A stretch of 64,000 nucleotides of DNA from Brachymonas denitrificans (GTDB lineage Bacteria; Pseudomonadota; Gammaproteobacteria; Burkholderiales; Burkholderiaceae_C): contig NZ_CAJQUA010000001.1 in assembly GCF_907163135.1 (NCBI RefSeq), positions 1,379,001-1,443,000 on the forward strand, written 5' to 3'. How positions within the stretch are numbered: the stretch's first letter is position 1; each line of letters starts with the position of its first letter. Made by a program: the position numbers and the translations under genes. Shown here one piece after another: positions 46,596-56,220 of this stretch. Under the pieces are notes generated by a model. That model was not told the origin of the DNA. It did not search any database and saw only the letters and a program-made list of their open reading frames with translations.

Positions 46596-46596
46596 G

Positions 46597-48003
46597 TCAG
46601 CTTCCTGCCACTTTCATGCGGTTGATCAGCACCGAGCCCGTGGTCTTGGCGCCCATGGTGTAAATATCGGAGCCGATGGCCTCGATGCCCATGAACATGT
46701 CCCTGAGGTTGCCGGCGATGGTGATTTCCTGCACCGGGAACTGGATCTGGCCGTTTTCCACCCAGAAGCCGCTGGCGCCGCGCGAGTAGTCGCCGGTGAC
46801 GAGGTTGACGCCCTGCCCCATCAGTTCGATCACGAACAGGCCGGTGCCGAGCTTGCGCAGCATCGCATCGAGGTCGTCCTGTGCCTGGGTGAGCGTGCTG
46901 GTGAATGTCAGGTTGTGGCTGCCACCGGCGTTGCCGGTGGTGCGCATGCCGAGCTTGCGGGCGGTGTAGGCGCTGAGGAAGTAGCCCTGCACCTTGCCGT
47001 CTTCCACGACGTCGCGCGCCTGTTCGCGCACGCCTTCGTCATCGAACGGGCTGCTGCCCTTGCCGCCGATGATGAAGGGATCTTCGCGCATCCGGATATG
47101 TTTGGGGAATACCTGCTTGCCCAGGCTGTCGAGCAGGAAACTGCTCTTGCGGTAGAGCGAACCACCGCTGACGGCGTGCACGAAGCTGCCCATCAGGCCG
47201 GCGGCCAGCGGTGCCTCGAACAGCACCGGGCATTCGGTGGTCGGGATCTTGCGTGCGTGCAGGCGGCTCAGCGCGCGTTCGGCGGCGTAGCGGCCGATTT
47301 TCTTCGGGTCGGCCAGATCGGCCGGATTGCGCATGGAGCTGTACCAGTAGTCGCGCTGCATCTCGTCGCCGTGGCCGGCGATGGGAGCCACGGAAATCGA
47401 ATGGCGCGAACTGGCGTAGCCGCCGCGGAAGCCGTGCGTGTGGGCACTGAAGAAGTGGCTCTGCTGCGCCGAGACGCTGGCGCCCTCGCTGTTGGTGATG
47501 CGCGCATCGCAATCGAGCGCGGCAGCCTCGCAGCGCAGCGCCAGGCGGGCCGCGCGGTCGCTGTCGATGGCCCAGGGATGGAACAGCTCCAGCTCGCGCG
47601 GTGTGGTTTCCACATCACGGTCGTCCGGCAGGCCGGCAGCCGGGTCCTGGGCGGTGTAGCGGGCCACGTCGTAGGCAGCCTGCACCGTCTGCTCGATCGC
47701 CTTGCGGGAAAAGTCGGACGTGCTGGCATTGCCGCGCTGGTGGCCGATATAGACCGTCACACCCAGCGATTTGTCGCGGTTGCGCTCGACGTTTTCCAGC
47801 TCGCCCTGCCGCACCGACACGGACAGGCCGCAGCCTTCGGAGGCTTCGGCGCCGGCGTCGGTTGCGCCCAGTTTTTTCGCATGGGCAATGGCGCTATCGA
47901 CCAGTTCCTCGAAGAAGGCGCGGCTGTAGGCGAAGCCGGTGAGCGGCTGATCGGCCGCAGAGGCCTGCTCGGGGGCAGCGGATCGGGGGGCTGTCTTTTT
48001 CAT
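46597..48003 (-). CDS. pmbA: Metalloprotease PmbA (TldE)
   Basis: 468-residue partner of TldD; the TldD/PmbA heterodimer proteolyses peptides such as microcin B17 precursor and CcdA. Conserved C-terminal signature: GDYSRGASGFWVENGQIQFP VQEITIAGNLRDMF, and SPFDDEGVREQARDVVEDG. PmbA carries no metal-ligand HExxxH motif, as expected. The ATG at 48003 was chosen over an upstream one that would overlap yjgA. Divergent from yjgA, the conserved neighbour in proteobacteria, with a 15-base palindrome between. Confidence 0.95.
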   Translation of the reverse strand: MKKTAPRSAAPEQASAADQPLTGFAYSRAFFEELVDSAIAHAKKLGATDAGAEASEGCGLSVSVRQGELENVERNRDKSLGVTVYIGHQRGNASTSDFSRKAIEQTVQAAYDVARYTAQDPAAGLPDDRDVETTPRELELFHPWAIDSDRAARLALRCEAAALDCDARITNSEGASVSAQQSHFFSAHTHGFRGGYASSRHSISVAPIAGHGDEMQRDYWYSSMRNPADLADPKKIGRYAAERALSRLHARKIPTTECPVLFEAPLAAGLMGSFVHAVSGGSLYRKSSFLLDSLGKQVFPKHIRMREDPFIIGGKGSSPFDDEGVREQARDVVEDGKVQGYFLSAYTARKLGMRTTGNAGGSHNLTFTSTLTQAQDDLDAMLRKLGTGLFVIELMGQGVNLVTGDYSRGASGFWVENGQIQFPVQEITIAGNLRDMFMGIEAIGSDIYTMGAKTTGSVLINRMKVAGS

Positions 48004-48007
48004 AGGA

Positions 48008-48022
48008 CAAGTATGATACTTG
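48008..48022. promoter_or_regulatory. Perfect palindrome between divergent pmbA and yjgA
   Basis: CAAGTAT-G-ATACTTG, seven-base arms. Read on the plus strand it contains TATGAT, on the minus strand TATCAT, so each strand could use the same bases as its -10 element. Located five bases upstream of pmbA and 34 upstream of yjgA. Confidence 0.5.
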
Positions 48023-48056
48023 CCTATTTCCTTCCCCAAGAATTTTACGGACACCC

Positions 48057-48725
48057 ATGTCACGCAAACCCAAACGCGGTTACTACGTCAAAGGCCATTT
48101 TGTGCACGAAGGCAGCGAGCTCGATCTGGAGCTCAAGCGCCAGGCCAAGGGCGACACCGACATCAGCAAGAGCGACCTGAAGCGCGAGAGCGAAGCCCTG
48201 CAGGAACTGGGCGAGGAGCTGCTCACGCTGCGCTCCGACCTGATGGCTCCGCTGGAGCTGCCGGACAAGCTGCTGGAGGCGCTGGCCGATGCCAGACGCA
48301 TCAGCAACTTCGAAGGCAGGCGCCGCCAGATGCAATTCATCGGCAAGCTGATGCGCAAGCTGGATGACGAGGTCATCGAGGCGATCCGCGCGGCCCTGCA
48401 GGTGCAGCGCGATGGCAGCGCCAGCGAACTGGCGGCATTGCATCAGGCCGAGCACTGGCGCGAGCGCCTGCTGGCCGAGGACGGCGGCGATGCGGCACTG
48501 ACGGAGTGGCTGCAGCAGTACCCGGCTACCGATATCCAGCAACTGCGCGCCCTCATCCGTCAGGCGCGCAAGGATGCGCAGGCGGCACCCAAGGAGCAAG
48601 CCGGTGCGGCACAGCGCCATGGCCGTGCCTATCGTGAACTTTTCCAGCTGGTGAAGGTCGAATTGCTGCATGCCAACTCTGCGGTCGCTCCGGCGGCAGA
48701 GCCGGATGACTCCGAACCCGATTGA
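48057..48725 (+). CDS. yjgA: Ribosome-associated protein YjgA (DarP), DUF615
   Basis: 222-residue protein that associates with late 50S assembly intermediates in E. coli. Family sequence: KSDLKRESEALQELGEELL, LELPDKLLEALADARRISN, EGRRRQMQFIGKLMRKLDDE and HWRERLLAEDG. The C-terminus is extended with an acidic end. ATG at 48057. Divergent from pmbA. Confidence 0.94.
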   Translation: MSRKPKRGYYVKGHFVHEGSELDLELKRQAKGDTDISKSDLKRESEALQELGEELLTLRSDLMAPLELPDKLLEALADARRISNFEGRRRQMQFIGKLMRKLDDEVIEAIRAALQVQRDGSASELAALHQAEHWRERLLAEDGGDAALTEWLQQYPATDIQQLRALIRQARKDAQAAPKEQAGAAQRHGRAYRELFQLVKVELLHANSAVAPAAEPDDSEPD

Positions 48726-48856
48726 AGCCCGTTGGCGTTACGGCTTGTTGGAAGAACCACAGTGGTACCACCGCCCCGTGCGTCAATCCGCTAGTGTTGC
48801 CCTCCTGTTTTTTCTACAATGGTTAGCCCTCCGCGACCCATGAACCCCGTCTGAAC

Positions 48857-50176
48857 ATGCCTGTATTCGCCCAGTCCACCCCTACTTTCGCTGCCCGGCA
48901 GCTCGCCGTGCTGTGCCTGGCCGGTGGCGCGCTGCTGGCCGGTGCGCCGGGCATGGCCGCTCCGGACACGGCGGCTCCTGCTGCCTCGCCGGCCCTGACG
49001 GCGCCGCTCACGCAGTTGCGTTTCCGCACCACGCAGGCCCATCTCACCCACACCGTGGGCGATGTGAAAGTGAACGGGCAGCCGGTGCATGCCGGCGTGC
49101 GCCTGGAGGAAAGTGCGCGCATCAGCACCGGCGAATACAGCTCGGCCGTGCTGGTGCTGGCCGATGGTTCGCAGGTGAAGCTGATGCCGCGCACCATTGC
49201 CGACATCACGCTGAACCGCTATTACATCGCCCCGGACCAGCACGGCAGTGGCCGCATGATGGACTGGTTCGCAGCCAAGATGCGTCTGGTACAGGGTGCG
49301 CTGGAGGCGGCGGTGAACAAGGTGGCGCCGCGTGCCAAGCCGCTGGAGGTGGAAACCACCACCTCGCTGATCGGCGTGCGCGGCACGCGCTTCCGTGTGG
49401 CCGCAGCCGATTCCACGGCCCGCCAGGACCGTGCCGAGGTGCTGCAGGGCGTGGTGAACAATGAAAACACCTGGAAGCGCTCGGCCATCCTGCTGCAACA
49501 GGGCCAGGGCGCTGCGGTGGATCCGAACCGTGCAGACATCACTGCCGTGCCGCTGCTGCCACCCGCCCAGCTTGGCACCACGGTTGAAACCCTGATGCAG
49601 CCCAATGCAATCTGGACCTTCCCGGCAGTGCCGGGGGCAAGCGCCTATCGCGTGATTGCCTCCAGCGATGCGCAGTTCGAGAGCGTGCACCTGAGCGACA
49701 AGCTGGCAGGCACGGCGGTCAATCTCAATGGGCTGTCTCCGGGTACCTGGCATGTACGCGTGCGTGGAGTGGATGCCTTCGGTCTGGAAGGGCAGGATGC
49801 CGATACGCGGGTCGTGGTGCGTGCGCCCGAATCGCTGCTGCTGCATCCCTCGCTGTTCCTGCAGCCGTCCGGACTGACGCTGCGCTGGACTGCGGTGAAT
49901 TTCCGGCAGGCGAAACAGGCGCCGAAGGCCCCCAATACGGTCGATGCGGCGGTATTTGCCGATGCCGGCCTGTCCCGCCCGATGGGTGCTGGCCATTCCG
50001 ACGGCGCTGGCGAACTGGCGTTGCCTGCCATGGGCCCCGGCACCTACTACCTGCGGGTGACGGCCCGCAACCCGGAACTGGCCCAGCCGGAGCAGCAGAC
50101 CTACCGCATCCTGGTACCGGCCAATGTCGGCAGCCTGCCCTACCATGTGCTGCTGGAGCGGATGCCGGCGTCCTGA
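48857..50176 (+). CDS. FecR-domain secreted protein
   Basis: 439-residue exported protein. Signal peptide at about residues 1-35 (LAVLCLAGGALLAGAPGMA). A FecR-type beta domain spans about residues 55-190 (VGDVKVNGQPV, GEYSSAVLVLADGSQVKLMP, TSLIGVRGTRFRV), followed by a fibronectin-III-like module (GLSPGTWHVRVRGVDAFGLE) and a second strand-rich C-terminal part. It lacks the sigma-factor-binding N-terminus and membrane helix of FecR itself, so it is not an anti-sigma factor. TACAAT at 48815-48820 is a plausible -10. Likely periplasmic; function unknown. Confidence 0.85.
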   Translation: MPVFAQSTPTFAARQLAVLCLAGGALLAGAPGMAAPDTAAPAASPALTAPLTQLRFRTTQAHLTHTVGDVKVNGQPVHAGVRLEESARISTGEYSSAVLVLADGSQVKLMPRTIADITLNRYYIAPDQHGSGRMMDWFAAKMRLVQGALEAAVNKVAPRAKPLEVETTTSLIGVRGTRFRVAAADSTARQDRAEVLQGVVNNENTWKRSAILLQQGQGAAVDPNRADITAVPLLPPAQLGTTVETLMQPNAIWTFPAVPGASAYRVIASSDAQFESVHLSDKLAGTAVNLNGLSPGTWHVRVRGVDAFGLEGQDADTRVVVRAPESLLLHPSLFLQPSGLTLRWTAVNFRQAKQAPKAPNTVDAAVFADAGLSRPMGAGHSDGAGELALPAMGPGTYYLRVTARNPELAQPEQQTYRILVPANVGSLPYHVLLERMPAS

Positions 50177-50190
50177 TCGCCGTCGCGCCT

Positions 50191-50234
50191 CCATACAGAA
50201 AAGCCAGCGTGCTCACGCTGGCTTTTTCGTATGG
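50191..50234. terminator. Bidirectional terminator between FecR-domain gene and cysE
   Basis: Stem AAAAGCCAGCG (50199-50209) / CGCTGGCTTTT (50216-50226), loop TGCTCA, with an outer CCATAC/GTATGG pairing (50191-50196 with 50229-50234). A and T runs on the two sides give U-tracts in both directions, serving the two convergent genes. Confidence 0.9.
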
Positions 50235-50247
50235 GAGGGAAGCGGTC

Positions 50248-51024
50248 TTACTTGCCGAGCAGATCGTTGAGGCGCTGTACGTCGGAAGGCTGATCCTCGA
50301 TGGCCGCCTCGTCCGGCAGGCAATCGCTTTCCTTGAGCTGCGTGGCCAGTTTTTCGACCGTCTGCCACAGCAGCGCGATCTGGTGTTCCTGGCTGGCCGC
50401 GCTGTCGATCAGGCCACGCATGGCCAGGCTGTAGGGGTCGTCGCTCTGCGTGACGCCATAGGCCGAGAAGCCCATTTGCGAAGCGGCTGCCTCGCGCTTG
50501 GCATCATCATCGGCCTGGATGATGCGGGCCGGGTTGCCGACGGCTGTGGCACCGGCCGGAACCGGCTTGGTGACCACCGCACCGGAACCCACCTTGGCGC
50601 CAGTGCCGACCGTGAAGCCGCCCAGGATACAGGCATGGGCGCCGACGATCACGCCCTCTTCCAGAGTGGGGTGGCGCTTGACGCCCTTGGCCAGCGAGGT
50701 GCCGCCCAGCGTCACGCCCTGGTAGATGGTGCAGCCATCACCGACTTCGGCCATTTCTCCGATCACCACGCCCATGCCGTGGTCGATGAAGACGCGGTCG
50801 CCGATCCTGGCGCCGGGGTGGATCTCGATGCCCGTGAGCCAGCGCCCCCAGTGCGAGATCCAGCGCGCCAGCCAGGTCCAGCCGCTGCTCCAGCAGCTGT
50901 GGGCCAAGCGATGCAGGATCAGGGCATGGAAGCCCGGATAGGAAAACACCACGTCCCATTTGCTGCGCGCAGCGGGATCGCGTTCGAGAATGCACTGGAT
51001 GTCGGACCGGATACGGGAAAACAT
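50248..51024 (-). CDS. cysE: Serine O-acetyltransferase CysE
   Basis: 258-residue enzyme making O-acetylserine for cysteine synthesis. N-terminal helical part (SRIRSDIQCILERDPAARSK) and left-handed beta helix with IHPGARIGDRVFIDHGMGVV (catalytic Asp/His), GCTIYQGVTLGGTS and KRHPTLEEGVIVGAHACILG, VVTKPVPAGATAVGNPAR. The ATG at 51024 opens the conserved frame; longer in-frame sequence runs through trmJ antisense noise. TACACT about ten bases before may be a -10. 37 bases after trmJ. Confidence 0.95.
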   Translation of the reverse strand: MFSRIRSDIQCILERDPAARSKWDVVFSYPGFHALILHRLAHSCWSSGWTWLARWISHWGRWLTGIEIHPGARIGDRVFIDHGMGVVIGEMAEVGDGCTIYQGVTLGGTSLAKGVKRHPTLEEGVIVGAHACILGGFTVGTGAKVGSGAVVTKPVPAGATAVGNPARIIQADDDAKREAAASQMGFSAYGVTQSDDPYSLAMRGLIDSAASQEHQIALLWQTVEKLATQLKESDCLPDEAAIEDQPSDVQRLNDLLGK

Positions 51025-51061
51025 GAAACTAGTGTACTTGCAGCCGGTGCACCCACCGGGC

Positions 51062-51967
51062 TCAGGGTTTTGGAATGGCGGCGGTTTTCTGCATGGCACG
51101 CGCAATGCCGCGCAGGATGTGGATTTCTTCCTGGCGCAGCTCGGCGCGGTGGAACAGCTGCTGCAGGCGCGGCATGAGCTTCCTGGGCGCTTGCGGATCG
51201 AGGTAGCCGATCTGCACCAGCGCCTGCTCCCAGTGGGCCAGCATGCCTTCGACGTCGGCGGCATCGGCGCGCTGCTCCGGGCTGGACACGGCCGGCAGCG
51301 GGCTGGCAAAACCGCCCAGGGCCATGCGCAGCTCGTAGGCCAGCACCTGCGCAGCTGCAGCCAGGTTGAGCGAGCCATAGTCCGGATTGGTGGGAATGCT
51401 CAGGCAGGCGTGGCAGCGATAGACCTCCTCGTTGCGCATGCCGTAGCGTTCGCTGCCGAACACCAGCCCCAGGCTGCGTACGGGCAGTATCCGGCTCGTG
51501 GCTGGTGCCGGCCCGGCCTGGGCCGCAGCGGCAGCGCCGGCATCTGCGTCCGGCGGCTTGTCCACCATGCTGGCGCTGTGGGGAGCAGAGCTTCGGCCCC
51601 GGCTGACCAACTGCGCGAAATGCGTGCGCGGCTCGACGGTGGGCGGTCCGAAATCACGCGGCGTCATGGCAGTGGCGCACAGGTAGTCGATGCCCTGGAC
51701 GGCCTCTTCCCAGCTCTGCACGCTGCGCGCCTTGCGCAGCACGTCATCGGCACCGCTGGCGCGCTCGATCGCCTCCTCGCGCTGCAGCACGTCATGCCAG
51801 CGCGGCTGCACCAGCACCAGGTCGTCAAAGCCCATCACCTTCATGGCGCGCGCGACGGCACCGACATTGCCGGCGTGGCTGGTCTGCAGCAGGATGAAGC
51901 GGACGTGCATGGAAAGAATCAGGTCGGCGCCAATGGCCGTTGGGTCAGCAAGGTTGATGCCCGTCAT
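51062..51967 (-). CDS. trmJ: tRNA/rRNA 2'-O-methyltransferase TrmJ (SPOUT)
   Basis: 301-residue SPOUT-fold methyltransferase that in E. coli methylates ribose 32 of several tRNAs. Motif 1 RFILLQTSHAGNVGAVARAM KVMG, motif 2 SLGLVFGSERYGMRNEEV, motif 3 LSIPTNPDYGSLNLAAAAQV. An Ala/Pro-rich insertion of about 35 residues (DKPPDADAGAAAAAQAG) interrupts the domain before motif 2. A start at 51910 (MHVRF) would match many homologues better; neither has a Shine-Dalgarno. Upstream of cysE on the same strand. Confidence 0.92.
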   Translation of the reverse strand: MTGINLADPTAIGADLILSMHVRFILLQTSHAGNVGAVARAMKVMGFDDLVLVQPRWHDVLQREEAIERASGADDVLRKARSVQSWEEAVQGIDYLCATAMTPRDFGPPTVEPRTHFAQLVSRGRSSAPHSASMVDKPPDADAGAAAAAQAGPAPATSRILPVRSLGLVFGSERYGMRNEEVYRCHACLSIPTNPDYGSLNLAAAAQVLAYELRMALGGFASPLPAVSSPEQRADAADVEGMLAHWEQALVQIGYLDPQAPRKLMPRLQQLFHRAELRQEEIHILRGIARAMQKTAAIPKP

Positions 51968-52023
51968 GGGCAGGGGGAAGGGAGATATTCTAGACTGCCC
52001 GCATCGCCACTGAAGGAATTGTC

Positions 52024-52341
52024 ATGTCCGAGACCTCCCGCCACAGGCCCGAAGGCCCCGAACCCAACCCCTCTCCGTGGTGGCGCGCCACCCTGATCGC
52101 CACCTTTGTCTGGCTGTGCGTGGCCTACCTGATCGGCAACCGGTGCGGCGGCATGGGGCTGATCGGCCCTTGCAAGATGGTGATGTACGAATCCCCCCTG
52201 ACCGCCTACATGGGCATTGCCTGGGTGGCGATGGCCATTTTCTTCATCCCGATCCTGGCGCTGGTGGCGCTGGTCAAAACCTACCAGCGCGCGGTACGGC
52301 CACTGCCGCCGGAGCGGCTGGAGGCCCCGCAGGAACGCTGA
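52024..52341 (+). CDS. Small two-helix membrane protein of unknown function
   Basis: 105-residue protein with a Pro-rich, charged N-terminus, one helix ATLIATFVWLCVAYLIGN, a short Gly/Cys loop (RCGGMGLIGPCKM) that could hold a disulfide, and a second helix IAWVAMAIFFIPILALVALV, ending in a basic/acidic tail. AAGGAATT is a good ribosome site. No family recognised. Divergent from trmJ, convergent with mutS (eleven-base gap). Confidence 0.75.
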   Translation: MSETSRHRPEGPEPNPSPWWRATLIATFVWLCVAYLIGNRCGGMGLIGPCKMVMYESPLTAYMGIAWVAMAIFFIPILALVALVKTYQRAVRPLPPERLEAPQER

Positions 52342-52352
52342 ACCGGACTTGG

Positions 52353-55010
52353 TTACGGCAGCAGTCCCTTGAGCGCATAGAGCGCATCCAGCGCTTCGCG
52401 TGGCGTCATGGCGTCCGGGTCGAGCCGGGCCAGTTCGTGCTCGATGGCGCTGGGCACCGGCTCCGGCTCGGCTGCAGGCAGCGGCGGAGCTGCGAACAGA
52501 TCGATCTGGGCGCGGCTTTCCAGCTGCTGGCTTTCCAGCGCCTGCAGCGCATGGCGTGCGTGGTGGATCACGGCCGCCGGCATGCCGGCCAGGCGCGCCA
52601 CCTGGATGCCGTAGCTGCGGCTGGCCGGACCCGGCTCGATGGCATGCAGGAAGACGATGTCATGTCCTGCTTCGGCCGCACTCACGTGCACGTTGACGGC
52701 GGCGTGCTGCTGCTTGGGAAACTCGGTGAGCTCGAAATAGTGCGTGGCGAACAGCGTTAGCGCCTGCGTCTTGTCGTGCAGGTGTGCCGCAATGCCGCCC
52801 GCCAGCGCCAGACCGTCGAAGGTGCTGGTGCCGCGGCCGATTTCGTCCATCAGCACCAGGCTGTGCGGCGTGGCGCCGTGCAGGATCTGCGCGGCTTCGG
52901 TCATCTCCAGCATGAAAGTGGATTGGGCGTTGGCCAGGTCATCCGCCGCGCCGATGCGGGTGAGGATGGCATCGATCGGGCCGACGCGGCAACTGCTGGC
53001 GGGCACGTAGCTGCCCATGCTGGCGAGCAGCACGATCAGCGCCACCTGGCGCATGTAGGTGGATTTGCCGCCCATGTTGGGGCCCGTGATGATCTGCATG
53101 CGCTGCCTGGGGTTGAGCAGCGTGTCGTTGGCGATGAAGCTGGCGCCGGTGGTTTCCATCAGGCGCGATTGCACCACGGGGTGGCGACCGGCACTGATCT
53201 CGATGCAGGGCTCGATGGCGAAAGTGGGCGCGCACCAATCGAGGGCCAGGCTGCGCTCGGCGAGGGCGCACAGGGCATCGAGGGTGGCCAGGGCGGTTGC
53301 CAGCGTCTGCAACTGACCGACATGCGGCTGCAGCGATTCGATCAGCTGCTCGTACAGCCATTTCTCGCGCGCCAGGGCACGGTCCTGGGCCGACAGTGCC
53401 TTGTCCTCGAAGGCCTTGAGTTCGGGCGTGATGAAGCGTTCGGCGTTCTTGAGCGTCTGGCGGCGCTGGTAATCGGACGGCACCTTGTCGAGCTGGCCGG
53501 TGGTGACCTCGATGTAGAAGCCATGCACCCGGTTGTACTGCACGCGCAGGTTGGCGATGCCGGAACGCTCGCGCTCGCGCGCCTCCAGCGCCAGCAGGAA
53601 TTCGGCGCTATGGGTCTGGATGCCGCGCAGCTCGTCGAGATCGGCATCGAAGCCGTCGGCGATGACGCCGCCATCGCGGATGTTGACGGCGGGGTCGGGT
53701 TGCAGCGTGGTTTGCAGCAGGCGCAGCACCTCGGCGGGCGGCTGCAGCTGGCTGGCGATGACAGGCAGCAGACCATCGCACTCCTCGCCCAACACCTGCT
53801 GCAAGCGGTTGCGCAGGCCTTCGGCCTGGCCCAATGTGCGCAGCAGGCCGGCCAGTTCGCGCGGCTTGCTCTGGCGCAGCGCCAGGCGTGCGCTGATACG
53901 CTCCACGTCGCTGATGCCATGCAGCGCGGCGCGCAAATCCTTCAGGCCGCGTTCGCGCAGCAGGCCGATGGCCTGCAGGCGCTGCTGCGCCGCAGTGCGG
54001 GCGCGCTCGGGGTGCAGCAGCCAGTGTTTGAGCGCGCGGCTGCCCATGCCGCTTTCACAGGTGTCGAGCAGGCTGAACAGCGTCGGGCTGGTTTCGCCGC
54101 GCAGCGTCTGCGTCAGCTCCAGATTGCGCTGGGTGGTGAGCGGCAGATTGATCAGCGAATCGTCGCGCTGCACCTGCAGGCTGTGCAGGTGTGTGACGGC
54201 GCGGCCCTGGGTGTGCTCGGCGTAGGCCAGCAGCGCGGCGGCGGCGGCGTGCGCCTGCGGCACGTCATCGGCCTGCCAGGCGTTGAGGTTGGGGCTGCGC
54301 AGCTGCTCGGTCAGCTTGCGAAGGCCGAGGCTGCTGTCAAAGGTGAAGCCGGGGCGTTCGGTGATGATGAAGCGCTGCATGGCGCCGTGCTGCTGCCATT
54401 GCTGCAGTTGGGCGCGCTGCGTGGTGCCGATGTCGGCGCTGTAGAGCACCTCGGCGGGCTGGATGCGGCTGATCCAGGCCTCGATTTGCTCAGGCGCGCA
54501 TTCGACCAGCACCATGCGGCCCTGCGTCAGACTCATCCAGGCCAGACCGGCGTTGCCCGAAGCACCCCTGCCCGTGCGTTGCGGCAGATGCAGGGCCAGC
54601 AGCATGGCTTCGGTCTTGTCGCCCAGCAGTTCGATATCGGTCAGCGTTCCCGGCGTGACCACGCGCACCACCTTGCGCTCCACCGGACCCTTGGACGCCC
54701 CCACTTCACCCACCTGTTCGCCGATGGCGACCGACTCGCCCATCTGGATCAGCTTGGCCAGGTAGCTGTCCACCGCATGCACCGGTACGCCCGCCATGGT
54801 GACCGGCTGGCCGGCCGACTGGCCGCGCGTGGTCAGCGTGATGCCCAGCAGGCGCGCGGCCTTGGTGGCGTCTTCGTAGAACAGCTCGTAGAAGTCGCCC
54901 ATGCGGTAGAACAGCAGCGTGGTCGGGTGCGCTTCCTTCATCTGAAGGTATTGCGCCATCATGGGCGTGTGGCCTGGCAGGTCGGAGCGTGGGGTGGAGG
55001 TGGCACTCAT
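52353..55010 (-). CDS. mutS: DNA mismatch repair protein MutS
   Basis: 885-residue mismatch-recognition ATPase. N-terminal mismatch wedge FYxE is in [13 protein letters not shown]; the ATPase domain has Walker [33 protein letters not shown] (Walker B and signature) and [12 protein letters not shown]. The C-terminus ends in a helix-loop segment [11 protein letters not shown]. Length is normal. ATG at 55010. Partner MutL lies 41 kb away on the other strand. Confidence 0.97.
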   Translation of the reverse strand: MSATSTPRSDLPGHTPMMAQYLQMKEAHPTTLLFYRMGDFYELFYEDATKAARLLGITLTTRGQSAGQPVTMAGVPVHAVDSYLAKLIQMGESVAIGEQVGEVGASKGPVERKVVRVVTPGTLTDIELLGDKTEAMLLALHLPQRTGRGASGNAGLAWMSLTQGRMVLVECAPEQIEAWISRIQPAEVLYSADIGTTQRAQLQQWQQHGAMQRFIITERPGFTFDSSLGLRKLTEQLRSPNLNAWQADDVPQAHAAAAALLAYAEHTQGRAVTHLHSLQVQRDDSLINLPLTTQRNLELTQTLRGETSPTLFSLLDTCESGMGSRALKHWLLHPERARTAAQQRLQAIGLLRERGLKDLRAALHGISDVERISARLALRQSKPRELAGLLRTLGQAEGLRNRLQQVLGEECDGLLPVIASQLQPPAEVLRLLQTTLQPDPAVNIRDGGVIADGFDADLDELRGIQTHSAEFLLALEARERERSGIANLRVQYNRVHGFYIEVTTGQLDKVPSDYQRRQTLKNAERFITPELKAFEDKALSAQDRALAREKWLYEQLIESLQPHVGQLQTLATALATLDALCALAERSLALDWCAPTFAIEPCIEISAGRHPVVQSRLMETTGASFIANDTLLNPRQRMQIITGPNMGGKSTYMRQVALIVLLASMGSYVPASSCRVGPIDAILTRIGAADDLANAQSTFMLEMTEAAQILHGATPHSLVLMDEIGRGTSTFDGLALAGGIAAHLHDKTQALTLFATHYFELTEFPKQQHAAVNVHVSAAEAGHDIVFLHAIEPGPASRSYGIQVARLAGMPAAVIHHARHALQALESQQLESRAQIDLFAAPPLPAAEPEPVPSAIEHELARLDPDAMTPREALDALYALKGLLP

Positions 55011-55172
55011 GCGGAAACTGGCAATGAAGGCCTCTTGCAGGGCGAGGTCAGTTTGACGCGCTCGCTTGCTTGGCCTGAAGGTCTGAGTCCTGCATTGTAG
55101 GATGCTGCCTTGCCGCAGGCAGGGTGCAGTTTCCGGCCTTCATGCGGGGGCACTTCGCACCCGGGCAAGGCC

Positions 55173-56117
55173 TCAGCGCCTCGACCCCACCCTCTGCGCC
55201 TCGCGCAAAGCCCGCGCGAACGGCCGGTGCTGCTCCAGCTCCTCGCAGATGTAGTCATGAAAACGCTGCGCCGCCGGAGACAGCGTGCGCCCGCGCCGCC
55301 GGAAGATGTAGAAACCGCGCAGCACCACCGGATCGACGACCGGGCGCAACACGAGGCCGTATTGCTGCACCATCTCTGCCGCATAGGGAATGCAGATGGT
55401 CAACCCCAGTCCCGCCGCCACCATGCTGAGCGCCGTGGACATGAAAGCCACCTCGTTCGCCGGCTCCAGCGTCACGCTGCGGCGTGCCGCGCCCAGATCG
55501 GTGGCCAGACGCTCGGTGAACTGCCCCTGCAGCGTGATCAGCGGATCGCCGGCCAGATCGGCCCAGCGCAACTCGCGCTGGCAAGCGAGCCGGTGATCCG
55601 CGGGCAAGGCCGCCATGAAGGGCAGCTCGAACAACTGGGTTGCCTCGATATCCGAATTGGGTGCCCGCTCCGGGCCCAGGCCGAAATCCACCTCCCCGGC
55701 AAACACGCGGTTGATCACCTGCTCCACCAGCGTATCCACCAGCCGCAATTGCACCTGCGGATGATCGTGGCGGAAGGATGCCATCAGCCCCGGCATCAGC
55801 GTGCAGGCCATCAACTGCGGCACCGCGACCCGCACCAGCCCGCGCTGCAGCGCCTTGAGCTTGCCCACCTCGTCGATCACGCCATCGAGATCGAGCAGAA
55901 TCTTCTCGATATGCGTCACCAGGTCGCTGCCGGCGTCGGACAGCTGCAGCCGCCGCGTGCTGCGGTCGAACAGGCGCAGCCCGAGCGCCTGCTCCAGCTC
56001 CTTGATCAGCCCGCTCAGCGCCGACTGGGTGATGAACAGGCTTTCAGCCGCAAGCGTGAAGCTGCCGGTGCGCGCCACGGCCACGAAGGCGCGCAATTGC
56101 CGCAGGGTGACATTCAT
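55173..56117 (-). CDS. LysR-family transcriptional regulator
   Basis: 314-residue regulator: winged helix-turn-helix at residues 3-62 (LRQLRAFVAVARTGSFTLAA, SQSALSGLIKELEQ-like TQSALSGLIKELEQ) and a periplasmic-binding-protein-like effector domain. Divergent from the MBL-fold gene by about 100 bases that contain three GATAAAT repeats, the classic arrangement for a LysR regulator of the adjacent catabolic operon. The inducer is likely an aromatic substrate or intermediate (inference). Confidence 0.93.
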   Translation of the reverse strand: MNVTLRQLRAFVAVARTGSFTLAAESLFITQSALSGLIKELEQALGLRLFDRSTRRLQLSDAGSDLVTHIEKILLDLDGVIDEVGKLKALQRGLVRVAVPQLMACTLMPGLMASFRHDHPQVQLRLVDTLVEQVINRVFAGEVDFGLGPERAPNSDIEATQLFELPFMAALPADHRLACQRELRWADLAGDPLITLQGQFTERLATDLGAARRSVTLEPANEVAFMSTALSMVAAGLGLTICIPYAAEMVQQYGLVLRPVVDPVVLRGFYIFRRRGRTLSPAAQRFHDYICEELEQHRPFARALREAQRVGSRR

Positions 56118-56127
56118 CAGTTAATCC

Positions 56128-56164
56128 GATAAATACATGGATAAATACTGCTTGCATGATAAAT
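56128..56164. promoter_or_regulatory. Three GATAAAT repeats, candidate LysR operator
   Basis: GATAAAT occurs at 56128-56134, 56140-56146 and 56158-56164 (spacings 12 and 18 bases) in the divergent promoter region. Relative to the predicted start of the MBL-fold transcript they lie at about -59, -47 and -29, matching recognition and activation sites of LysR regulators. Confidence 0.5.
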
Positions 56165-56180
56165 CCCTTTGGCCTTTAAT
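56152..56180 (+). promoter_or_regulatory. Candidate promoter of the catabolic operon
   Basis: TTGCAT (56152-56157), 17-base spacer, TTTAAT (56175-56180). The -10 is good and the -35 poor, as expected for an activator-dependent promoter. Predicted leader is about 34 bases before the ATG at 56221. Confidence 0.5.
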
Positions 56181-56220
56181 CACACCCAAGGCCCCGCCAT
56201 CCACCCCCACGGAGACAACC

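Noticed and set aside
46597-48003. PmbA as an active-site mutant of a TldD metalloprotease
   Set aside because: Absence of the HExxxH motif is normal for PmbA/TldE subunits, which act together with TldD.
55100-55125. Hairpin CTGCCT-TGCCGC-AGGCAG after the LysR gene
   Set aside because: Six pairs with no T run on either strand, and it lies in the mutS upstream region; not convincing as a terminator.
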